From NCBI GenBank assembly GCA_047630355.1, contig JBLHXN010000193.1, positions 1 to 5,395 of the forward strand: a DNA stretch of 5,395 nucleotides, given 5' to 3'. The position numbers were made by a program, and so were the translations under genes. Of the stretch, positions 1 to 5,269 are shown in pieces; the first letter of the stretch is position 1; every line of letters begins with the position of its first letter. The notes beneath the pieces are model-generated. The model did no database searches. It was not told the origin of the DNA and saw only the letters and a list, made by a program, of their open reading frames with translations. Origin of the DNA: JANQUM01 sp047630355. Lineage in GTDB: Bacteria > Bacteroidota > Bacteroidia > Cytophagales > Spirosomataceae.

Positions 1-1
1 G

Positions 2-277
2 GGCTTTTTGGGGATACAACACATTTATAATAAGTGCATTATACCCCATAAGAAATCAAAAAACAAACCATTAACCCAAGAGCAAAAAGAAGAAAATAAG
101 TCTCAAGCCTCAAAAAGGGTGGTGGTCGAACACCTTAACCGCTGTTGTAAAATATTCAGGATATGCAGTAGTAGGTTCAGGGGGAAACATAAAAATTACG
201 AAAAAAACTGGGGAAATATAAGTGCAATTGTAAACCTTAAAAAAGCCACAAACTACATGAAATACACCGAGTTTTAA
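2..277 (+). CDS. IS5-family DDE transposase, C-terminal part
   Basis: This frame is open from the left edge; the TTG at position 8 is an internal leucine codon, not a start. It encodes the last 91 or so residues of a transposase that cuts and joins IS ends using a DDE triad. The visible stretch has the order typical of the DDE_Tnp_4 type of IS5 transposases: a basic proline-containing segment (IIPHKKSKNKPLT), then EQKEEN, then RVVVEHLNRCCKIFRI, then RGKHKNY, then a short hydrophobic helix (ISAIVNL). The glutamate of VVVEH (codon 128-130) is the expected third catalytic residue. The first two catalytic aspartates would lie upstream of the window. The TAA stop lies 15 bp inside the IS end, so the stop codon falls in the conserved terminal sequence. 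The frame is intact as far as it can be seen, so the element may still be active. Family assignment is from motif recognition. Confidence 0.82.
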   Translation, partial: GFLGIQHIYNKCIIPHKKSKNKPLTQEQKEENKSQASKRVVVEHLNRCCKIFRICSSRFRGKHKNYEKNWGNISAIVNLKKATNYMKYTEF

Positions 278-292
278 TTAGGAAAGAAGTCT
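273..292. repeat. right terminal inverted repeat of the IS5-like element
   Basis: Read from outside inward the 20 bp are AGACTTCTTTCCTAATTAAA. They share the outer nine bases and the AATTAAA core with the end of the 858-998 element. The outer TAGACTTCTT-type sequence is also shared with its other end. The repeat overlaps the stop codon of the transposase. The exact outer boundary is inferred from the comparison, not from the partner end, which is off the window. Confidence 0.6.
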
Positions 293-362
293 AATAAAGA
301 AATGCACGAGTTTTAATACACAGTAAGCTCAGAGGTATTTAAGTTTCGTAACTAATTGACTA
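293..362. other. short intergenic stretch between IS end and small minus-strand gene
   Basis: AT-rich with no gene. It contains a second copy of CGAGTTTTAAT (307-317), the first being at 268-278 at the very end of the transposase gene. It also contains the first half of a short tandem repeat of ACTAATTGA (351-359 and 362-370). No hairpin with a T-tract was found that would terminate the minus-strand gene. AAT at 293-295 is the candidate target duplication of the IS. Confidence 0.5.
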
Positions 363-770
363 CTAATTGAATGTCCACATGTTTGGCAATTCCTTCACTT
401 TTGTAACAAACAAGCTTTTTATTCGATAATCCGTCCAAATGCCCCATTCGTCGCCCATATTATTTGAGCGGTCGAAGGTAGCAACCCATTCCACAAAAAC
501 CTTTCTGAATTCGTCCACTTCGTTTCTGATTACCTCAATGTAATCTGCATCACCGATTTCCATTATTTCAAGTGTGCAAGCGGTAGTTTTGATTTCGACG
601 GCGTTGACTTTGATCAAAACCACATTTTCCACTCTGATACTGTATAAATCTCTCGCCTTATCCCCGCTAATTTTGGCGTTGATGATGGCGACGTTGTTAA
701 AAAGCCCGGACTTTAAATCGAGCTTATCTTCTTCATCAGTGAACGTTTCAATGAACGCATTTACGGTCAT
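363..770 (-). CDS. small acidic helical protein of unknown function, 5' end probably damaged
   Basis: This 135-codon frame has the composition of a real protein: acidic, helix-rich, with no cysteine-rich or low-complexity shadow pattern. Examples are AIINAKISGDKARDLYSIRV and IEVIRNEVDEFRKVFVEWV. It resembles small four-helix-type hypothetical proteins I recall from Bacteroidota, but I cannot name a function or family. No signal peptide or membrane segment is visible, so it should be cytoplasmic. The ATG at 770 is the only ATG, GTG or TTG start in this frame. The frame stays open upstream to 872, and the added residues, including VANLPIVKKAKDLF, look like the natural N-terminal helix. A separate ATG at 856 lies one frame away and reads MTKDTNERER before reaching this segment. 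A one-base deletion in the GAGAGAGAAAGG run (about 827-840) would explain this. Translation from 770 would lack the first helix. The C-terminus after DEWGIW also looks poorly ordered. The gene is convergent with the IS to its left and may be a pseudogene. Confidence 0.6.
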   Translation of the reverse strand: MTVNAFIETFTDEEDKLDLKSGLFNNVAIINAKISGDKARDLYSIRVENVVLIKVNAVEIKTTACTLEIMEIGDADYIEVIRNEVDEFRKVFVEWVATFDRSNNMGDEWGIWTDYRIKSLFVTKVKELPNMWTFN

Positions 771-856
771 GAATAAGTCTTTCGCTTTCTTTACAATTGG
801 TAAATTTGCTACTCGGTGTTCTTCTTCCTTTCTCTCTCGTTCGTATCCTTTGTCAT
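771..856 (-). pseudogene. out-of-frame 5' segment of the small minus-strand gene
   Basis: From the ATG at 854-856 the minus strand reads MTKDTNERERKKNTE and stops at 809-811. In the frame of the downstream gene the same DNA reads ERERKEEEHRVANLPIVKK and continues without stop into the methionine at 770. The two readings share the RER segment, so a single missing base in the AG-rich run joins them into one protein of about 164 residues. I see the frames directly; that they were once one gene is inference. A sequencing error would look the same. The ATG at 856 uses two bases of the target duplication of the neighbouring mobile element. Confidence 0.45.
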
Positions 857-857
857 T

Positions 858-872
858 AGACTTCTTGCGAAA
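858..872. repeat. left terminal inverted repeat of the MITE-like element
   Basis: AGACTTCTTGCGAAA is an exact inverted copy of 984-998. Including the flanking T/A pair, the match is 16 bp (857-872 with 984-999). Confidence 0.85.
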
Positions 873-983
873 TTAAATTCATGCTGCATTTGCGTTGATA
901 AAAGTTGCTATTAGTGTCATTCTGAGACCGAACCTGCTGTGGCTTTGATAGTGATTCTGTGCCAATTCTAAAATCAATCAGAC

Positions 984-998
984 TTTCGCAAGAAGTCT
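984..998. repeat. right terminal inverted repeat of the MITE-like element
   Basis: TTTCGCAAGAAGTCT is an exact inverted copy of 858-872. It overlaps a small hairpin (980-998, six-base stem). Confidence 0.85.
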
Positions 999-1218
999 AT
1001 TGAAATCGTCATGCCAGTCTTGCGTAGTTGTGACTGGTTTGTTTTTAGATTTGGCTTAGTTCTTTGTATTATCAAAATCTGCACTGATTCTGATGCTATA
1101 TTTGTCCATTTATGGCAGAAAATCAACACTGTATTATCTCGACCTTTTCCATATTTTCAGTAACTTTGGAAAGCTGAAGGACAATACTATTCGGCTTATA
1201 AATTATTCAACCCATAAC
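999..1218 (+). promoter_or_regulatory. leader and promoter region of the cytochrome-dehydrogenase gene
   Basis: This gene-free stretch between the MITE and the large gene should hold its promoter. Two exact matches to the Bacteroidota -7 box TAnnTTTG are present: TATATTTG at 1097-1104 and TAACTTTG at 1161-1168. Neither has a clear -33 TTTG at the usual 19-21 bp spacing, so the choice is open. The first overlaps the codons just after the ATG at 1093, so a transcript from it could not encode that methionine; this supports the later start at 1219. A weak hairpin CCAGTC/GACTGG (1014-1019 with 1032-1037, followed by TTTGTTTTT) could be an attenuator or a leftover terminator. No Shine-Dalgarno sequence precedes 1219; the leader there is AT-rich, as is usual in the phylum. 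Confidence 0.35.
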
Positions 1219-4200
1219 ATGAAAAAACACAATCCTTTAAAACTTATCGGAATTACCTCCGTACTCACCGTATTTATTGCACTTTCCTGTGCAAAAACCA
1301 CGCCTTCTGACGGCGATGATACTATCTTGAAAGTAACCGAAACTGGCATCGTTGCGTCTGCAAAAGCTAAAGATTTAAAGTCAAAAACGGCGTTTAAACT
1401 CGCCGACGGTTTGCAAATCGAATTGTGGGCGTCTGATTCCCTCGCTCCCGATCCGATTGCGATGTCGATTAATGATGCGGGAGATGTTTTTTTGACAAGA
1501 ACCAACCGTCAGAAAAATTCGGAATTTGATATACGCGGTTACCGAAATTGGATGACCAAGTCAATTTCACTTTCCACTTACGTGGAGAGACAGGAATTTC
1601 TCCGTACAACTTTCGCTACCGAAAAAAGTGAGGAAAATAACTGGTTAAAAGACTTAAACCTCGACGGCGTTCACGATTGGAAGGATTTAGCCGTTGAGAA
1701 AGATGAAATCTGGAAATTGCAAGATACGGACGGCGATGGCTTTGCTGATATTTCAACCCGCGTTTTGAATGATTTTCACGAAGAATACACTGATGTTGCC
1801 GGAGCTTTATTAGTTCGGGAATCAGATGCTTTTGTCGGAATTGCTCCTGATATGTGGCGAATCCAGGATACCAATGGTGATGGCTATTACAATAAGAAAA
1901 CGTCTATTTCTAAAGGCTTTGGCGTTCATATTGGTTTTGGAGGACACGGAATGTCCGGTGCTACCGAAGGACCAGATGGGAAAATTTACTGGGGAATCGG
2001 GGATATTGGTTTCAACGCCCAAATGCCCGACGGAACGCATTATAAATACCCAAACGAAGGCGTAATTGTGCGTTCAAACCCTGACGGAAGCGATTTTGAA
2101 GTATTCTCTCACGGACACCGTAACACGCACGAATTTGTTTTTGACGATTACGGGAACCTAATCACATCAGATAATGACGGTGATCATCGCGGCGAAAGCG
2201 AGCGGTTAGTTCACGTAGTAGAAGGTTCAGATTCCGGTTGGAGATCGAACTGGCAATACGGAAAATACACCGATGAGAAGAACAACGGCTACAACGTTTG
2301 GATGGACGAAAAACTTTTCGTACCACGCTGGGACATGCAAGCTGCTCACATCATTCCTCCGATTCAGAATTACCATAATGGCCCAACTGGAATGGTTTAT
2401 AATCCCGGTCACGGGCTCGGAAAGAAGTGGCAAAACAAGTTTTTCTTAGTTGAGTTTGTTGGTAATCCGTCACGGTCACACATTTGGTCGTTTGGTTTAA
2501 AACCAAAAGGAGCATCGTTTGTATTAGATGGCGAAACCGATGTGTTGAGCGGAATTCTTCCAACGGGAATTCGTTTCGGACCGGAAGGTGCGTTGTACAT
2601 CGCCGATTGGGTAAACGGATGGAACACAAAGAATTACGGTCGGGTTTGGAAACTTGATGTAACGGCAGAATCAAATGATTTAATTGACGAACGGGCCGAA
2701 ACAAAACGATTGATTCAGCAAAATTATAAAAAGCAATCAGCAGCAGATTTGGCCGCATTATTGAGCTACGCCGATCAGCGAATTCGCAGAAAAGCTCAAT
2801 TTGAATTGGCCGAACGCGGTATAAAAGGCTATGCCGAATTTGTAAAAACAATCGAAAGTTCACAAAATCAACTGGCTCGCATTCATTCCATCTGGGGAAT
2901 CGGACAACTTGCCGCAAAAGATAAATTGAAAGCCGATGTATTGCCGAGCTTATTGTCGGATAGTGACTCCGAAATAATTGCTCAGGCGGCAAAAGTTATC
3001 GGGGATTTACGTTACAATAAATCAAACAATAAACTTATCAGCTTACTGAAAAACTCAAATCCGCGAGTGAAACTATACGCCATGCAGGCGTTGGGTCGTA
3101 CTAAAGAAGTATCGGCGGTTCAGCCATTGTTGAAAGTTGTTGCCGAAAACAATGACGAAGATGTTTACATTCGCCACGCTGCGGTATTAGCACTTTCCCG
3201 CATCGGAAATGCGGATGCAATGGTGAAATTAGTGAACGATAAAGACGAATCGCTACGTTTAGCGGCGGTGTTGGTTTTGCGTAAACTATCGGACGACCGC
3301 ATCGCTCTTTTCCTGAATGACAAAAGCGAATTTCTCGTCACCGAAGCGGCTCGTGCCATCAACGATGATTATTCCATTGAAGGAGCGTTACCCAAATTAG
3401 CGACGATGCTTGCAACCACGAAATTCGACAACGAACCACTCGTTCGCCGGATGATAAACGCCAATTTGCGGGTTGGAGGAGAAGCGAGCCTCGACCGTTT
3501 GTTGACGTACGCCAACCGTATAAATATCTCGGAAAGTATGAAAGCGGAGGCACTTGCCACGCTCGGAACGTTTGCTAATCCGTCAGTTTTGGACCGGGTG
3601 GACGGTCGCTATCGCGGCGAGATAAAACGTGATATTGCTATGGTAAGAAATAAGGTAAAGCCATCGGTTAGCAAAATGCTTGCCTCCGACAATGCCGAAG
3701 TATTAACCGCTGCTTCGATGCTTCTAAGCGAGTTACAGATTGAAGACTTCAATAAAAAATTAGTTGGTTTTGTAAAAAATAACTCGTCCAAAGAGGTGAG
3801 GGAAGCGGCTCTTGTAAGTTTAGGAAAGTTGAACTACAAAAATATTGGAAACAGCATCGTTGCCGCTTTGAATGATTCGGAAACCAATGTTCGCTCGGCG
3901 GCTTTGTCTCTGATAGATAAAACAGATGTTACCAAAGAGTCTTTAGCCGAAATGGTGGCGTTGGTCAATAACCGCAAGAACATCAAAGAACAACAGCAGT
4001 TATTGATTGCGATGGCGAAATTGCCGTTGTCGACCACCGAAGGTGTGCTGAAGAAACTGGTAGGCGAATTTTCTTCGGGAAATTTAGATAAAAAGTTAGG
4101 CTTGGAATTATCCGAGACGATTGAAAAATCAAAGTCTGAAACTTTAGCAAAACTCTTTGCTGATGCCAGCGGAAATATGGGCGATGAACTTGCTGAATAT

Positions 4201-4632
4201 CAAACTGCACTTTACGGTGGAAATGGCTGGGAGGGAAGAAAAATCTTCAATAATAATTCTGCTGCTCAGTGCGTGCGTTGTCACGTGGTGGAAGGAAAAG
4301 GGGGCGAAGTTGGCCCTGACTTGACCAAAATAGCAACGATATTGAGCCGAGAGCAAATTTTGGAAGCAATCGTTGCTCCGAGTGCCAGACTGGCTCCAGG
4401 TTACGGGTACGTTTCGGTAACGCTGAAAGACGGACAAGAAGCCAGCGGCATTCTTGCGAAAGAAACCGAAGACGAACTTATCATCACCACTTCAGATGCC
4501 GAACCGCTCGAAGTCGCTAAAGCCCGCATTACTTCCCGTCAAAATATGCCATCCAGCATGCCGCCAATGGGAATGGTTCTCTCTAAAAGAGAAATCCGGG
4601 ATGTGGTGGAATATTTATCAAATTTGAAGTAG
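1219..4632 (+). CDS. PVC-type dehydrogenase / HEAT-repeat / cytochrome c lipoprotein
   Basis: This protein of about 1137 residues is probably anchored to the cell envelope and oxidises a substrate, passing electrons to its own c-type haem. Its start at 1219 gives MKKHNPLK, a hydrophobic core and IALSC with Cys24 as the lipidation site. The longer frame from 1093 would bury this signal peptide behind 42 residues. An acidic SDGDD follows the cysteine and may act as a surface-export signal. Residues of about 45-480 form a sugar/sorbosone-dehydrogenase-like beta-propeller, with acidic, calcium-binding-like loops DTDGDGFAD (169-177), DTNGDGYYN (217-225) and DNDGDHRGE (318-326), and YIADWVNGW around 463. 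Residues of about 498-950 are alpha-helical HEAT repeats. The C-terminus carries CVRCH (1018-1022) for haem c, and SSMPPMG (Met1114 or Met1117) supplies the likely distal ligand. This order matches the 'membrane-bound dehydrogenase' plus CxxCH haem-binding families known from Planctomycetes and Cytophagales. The substrate is unknown. The gene is complete, stands alone and ends before an intrinsic terminator. Confidence 0.9.
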   Translation: MKKHNPLKLIGITSVLTVFIALSCAKTTPSDGDDTILKVTETGIVASAKAKDLKSKTAFKLADGLQIELWASDSLAPDPIAMSINDAGDVFLTRTNRQKNSEFDIRGYRNWMTKSISLSTYVERQEFLRTTFATEKSEENNWLKDLNLDGVHDWKDLAVEKDEIWKLQDTDGDGFADISTRVLNDFHEEYTDVAGALLVRESDAFVGIAPDMWRIQDTNGDGYYNKKTSISKGFGVHIGFGGHGMSGATEGPDGKIYWGIGDIGFNAQMPDGTHYKYPNEGVIVRSNPDGSDFEVFSHGHRNTHEFVFDDYGNLITSDNDGDHRGESERLVHVVEGSDSGWRSNWQYGKYTDEKNNGYNVWMDEKLFVPRWDMQAAHIIPPIQNYHNGPTGMVYNPGHGLGKKWQNKFFLVEFVGNPSRSHIWSFGLKPKGASFVLDGETDVLSGILPTGIRFGPEGALYIADWVNGWNTKNYGRVWKLDVTAESNDLIDERAETKRLIQQNYKKQSAADLAALLSYADQRIRRKAQFELAERGIKGYAEFVKTIESSQNQLARIHSIWGIGQLAAKDKLKADVLPSLLSDSDSEIIAQAAKVIGDLRYNKSNNKLISLLKNSNPRVKLYAMQALGRTKEVSAVQPLLKVVAENNDEDVYIRHAAVLALSRIGNADAMVKLVNDKDESLRLAAVLVLRKLSDDRIALFLNDKSEFLVTEAARAINDDYSIEGALPKLATMLATTKFDNEPLVRRMINANLRVGGEASLDRLLTYANRINISESMKAEALATLGTFANPSVLDRVDGRYRGEIKRDIAMVRNKVKPSVSKMLASDNAEVLTAASMLLSELQIEDFNKKLVGFVKNNSSKEVREAALVSLGKLNYKNIGNSIVAALNDSETNVRSAALSLIDKTDVTKESLAEMVALVNNRKNIKEQQQLLIAMAKLPLSTTEGVLKKLVGEFSSGNLDKKLGLELSETIEKSKSETLAKLFADASGNMGDELAEYQTALYGGNGWEGRKIFNNNSAAQCVRCHVVEGKGGEVGPDLTKIATILSREQILEAIVAPSARLAPGYGYVSVTLKDGQEASGILAKETEDELIITTSDAEPLEVAKARITSRQNMPSSMPPMGMVLSKREIRDVVEYLSNLK

Positions 4633-4738
4633 CACTTCGGCTCCGCTCAGTGGCCGGCGTTTTTCTTCGGCTCACTTCGACTTCGCTCAGTGACCGTTTT
4701 TCTTTGGCTCACCTCGGCTTCGCTCAATGACCATTTTT
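4633..4738. repeat. three tandem copies of a 37-40-bp REP-like repeat
   Basis: Copies start at 4633, 4673 and 4710, giving periods of 40 and 37 bp. The consensus is CACTTCGRCTYCGCTCARTG followed by RCC, one to four bases and a T5 run. The copies are joined by CTTCGGCT or CTTTGGCT linkers. Copies 1 and 2 keep the outer CACT/AGTG complementarity; copy 3 has lost it (CACC/AATG). The core resembles an interspersed repeat I recall from Bacteroidota genomes. It starts directly after the stop codon of the large gene and lies in its 3' untranslated region, before the terminator. No coding function is apparent. Confidence 0.75.
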
Positions 4739-4756
4739 CGTTGGTTGAATGGACTG

Positions 4757-4771
4757 GGCCGCCGGGCGGCC
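4757..4771. repeat. 15-bp GC-rich palindrome
   Basis: GGCCGCC and GGCGGCC flank a single central G. All 15 bases are G or C, in contrast to the AT-rich surroundings. It could form a tight hairpin in the transcript ahead of the terminator, or be a protein-binding site. No T-tract follows directly, so it is not a terminator by itself. Confidence 0.55.
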
Positions 4772-4799
4772 GAAGTCAACGGCTATTTTTATTTCGTAG

Positions 4800-4833
4800 A
4801 AACAGTCCACAAATACTCGTGGACTGTTTTTTT
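4800..4833 (+). terminator. Rho-independent terminator
   Basis: CAGTCCAC (4803-4810) pairs perfectly with GTGGACTG (4819-4826) around an eight-base loop. Upstream A residues extend the pairing with the start of a run of seven T (4827-4833). The T-tract is on the right-hand side only, so it acts on plus-strand transcripts, closing the transcript of the large gene about 170 nt after its stop. Confidence 0.85.
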
Positions 4834-4862
4834 ATGGACAGGGAAATATAAACGAAAAAGCA

Positions 4863-5105
4863 TTGAAAAGGATATTAATTACCGGAGCAGCGGGGAACGT
4901 TGGAACTGCTATTTTGGAAGCTCTGCAAGGCGTTTTAGCCAATGCTGAAATCTTGGCGGGCGTTCGGGATTTGAAATGTGACAGTGAAACCCTGCGAAAT
5001 TACAACGTAACTCCCGTAGCGTTCGATTTTGAAAAAATCGACATATTCAACTCAAAAAAGAAATTCCTGACTTCATTCACCAATCCTTACCAACCCAAAG
5101 TTTAG
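4863..5105 (+). pseudogene. N-terminal fragment of an NmrA/SDR-type NAD(P)-binding protein
   Basis: From a TTG at 4863 the frame reads MKRILITGAAGNVGTAILEA, the first beta strand, glycine-rich GxxGxxG dinucleotide-binding loop (Gly8, Gly11, Gly14) and first helix of an atypical short-chain dehydrogenase. It continues through AGVRDLK, the usual end of the second strand, to VAFDFE near residue 58. After that the family pattern is lost (NSKKKFLTSFTNPYQPKV) and a stop follows at codon 81. Intact relatives have roughly 280-300 residues, so the catalytic and substrate-binding part is absent. No ATG lies in frame upstream, so even the start may be a decayed ATG. The upstream neighbour is a strong terminator and no promoter is evident. 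It is most likely a dead remnant, although a short expressed peptide is not excluded. Confidence 0.68.
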
Positions 5106-5126
5106 CCAGTATTCATCCCGATAATT

Positions 5127-5269
5127 TTATGGAATTTTTGGATTGAGGGGGGAGCCGAAGCCAACATGTGAAGTTTCATTCAGACACTTTGCTAATTCAT
5201 GTAGCTTTTCGGGCATGCCATTTATTAGAGTTTCTTTCTTTTTCCTACTCCAACCTTGAATCTGTTTTT
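5127..5269 (-). pseudogene. C-terminal fragment of a GIY-YIG endonuclease, cut by an IS
   Basis: The minus strand reads KQIQGWSRKKKETLINGM, then PEKLHELAKCLNE and a short tail to a TAA at 5127-5129, 46 codons in all. The REKQIKGWSRKKK-ALI pattern is typical of the last third of small (roughly 80-110 residue) stand-alone GIY-YIG nucleases of Bacteroidota, which cut DNA with an N-terminal GIY...YIG active site. That active-site half is missing, so the fragment is inactive. The frame runs into the putative IS start at 5270. The two bases at 5268-5269 (AA on the minus strand) fit the end of the expected glutamate codon before KQI, whose first base the insertion has replaced. The C-terminal tail includes CTTCGGCTCC, the same string as in the first tandem repeat at 4635-4644. 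The fragment is convergent with the dehydrogenase fragment. Recognition is by motif memory only. Confidence 0.65.

Larger units (their letters stand above)
1..292 (+). mobile_element. right end of an IS5-like insertion sequence (partial)
   Basis: The window opens inside an insertion sequence whose transposase C-terminus ends at 277. I place the right boundary at 292. There the 20 bp read inward (reverse complement of 273-292, AGACTTCTTTCCTAATTAAA) match the end of the small element at 858-877 in 17 of 20 positions. The element at 858-998 is flanked by ATT on both sides, and the bases just outside 292 are AAT, the same triplet on the other strand. A 3-bp ANT target duplication is what I recall for the ISL2 subgroup of the IS5 family. 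The left end of the IS lies outside the window, so its duplication partner and total length cannot be seen. Confidence 0.7.
858..998. mobile_element. 141-bp MITE-like element with perfect terminal inverted repeats
   Basis: The ends are AGACTTCTTGCGAAA (858-872) and its exact reverse complement (984-998), 15 of 15 bases. Both sides are flanked by ATT (855-857 and 999-1001), consistent with a 3-bp target duplication. The interior has no open frame of note. The left 20 bp match the right end of the IS at 273-292 in 17 positions, so the transposase of that IS type is the likely mobilising enzyme. It sits two bases upstream of the putative start codon at 856 of the minus-strand gene, separating that gene from its former upstream region at 1002 onward. 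The right end can also fold on itself (AGACTT 980-985 with AAGTCT 993-998). Confidence 0.72.

Noticed and set aside
574..876. Plus-strand 100-codon open frame
   Set aside because: It lies antisense to the small minus-strand gene, has a serine/leucine-rich shadow composition and runs into the terminal repeat of the MITE.
1014..1046. Hairpin CCAGTC/GACTGG followed by TTTGTTTTT as a terminator
   Set aside because: The six-base stem with a 12-base loop is weak, and there is no plus-strand gene just upstream that it would terminate; mentioned only as a leader element.
2351..2992. Minus-strand 213-codon open frame and other minus-strand frames inside the large gene
   Set aside because: All are antisense to a well-supported domain-bearing protein; they show no recognisable motif and are explained by its codon pattern.
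4633..4738. CRISPR-like repeat array
   Set aside because: Three imperfect copies are joined by near-identical 8-bp linkers; there are no unique spacers of regular length and no cas genes.
4727..4948. Plus-strand 73-codon open frame
   Set aside because: It crosses the last tandem repeat, the GC palindrome and the terminator hairpin, then overlaps the dehydrogenase fragment out of frame.
5105..5146. Possible continuation of the dehydrogenase fragment in another frame (SIHPDNFMEFLD, like the RPxFFM motif of NmrA proteins)
   Set aside because: Only a dozen residues, and the 3' end of the nuclease fragment overlaps on the other strand; similarity may be chance.
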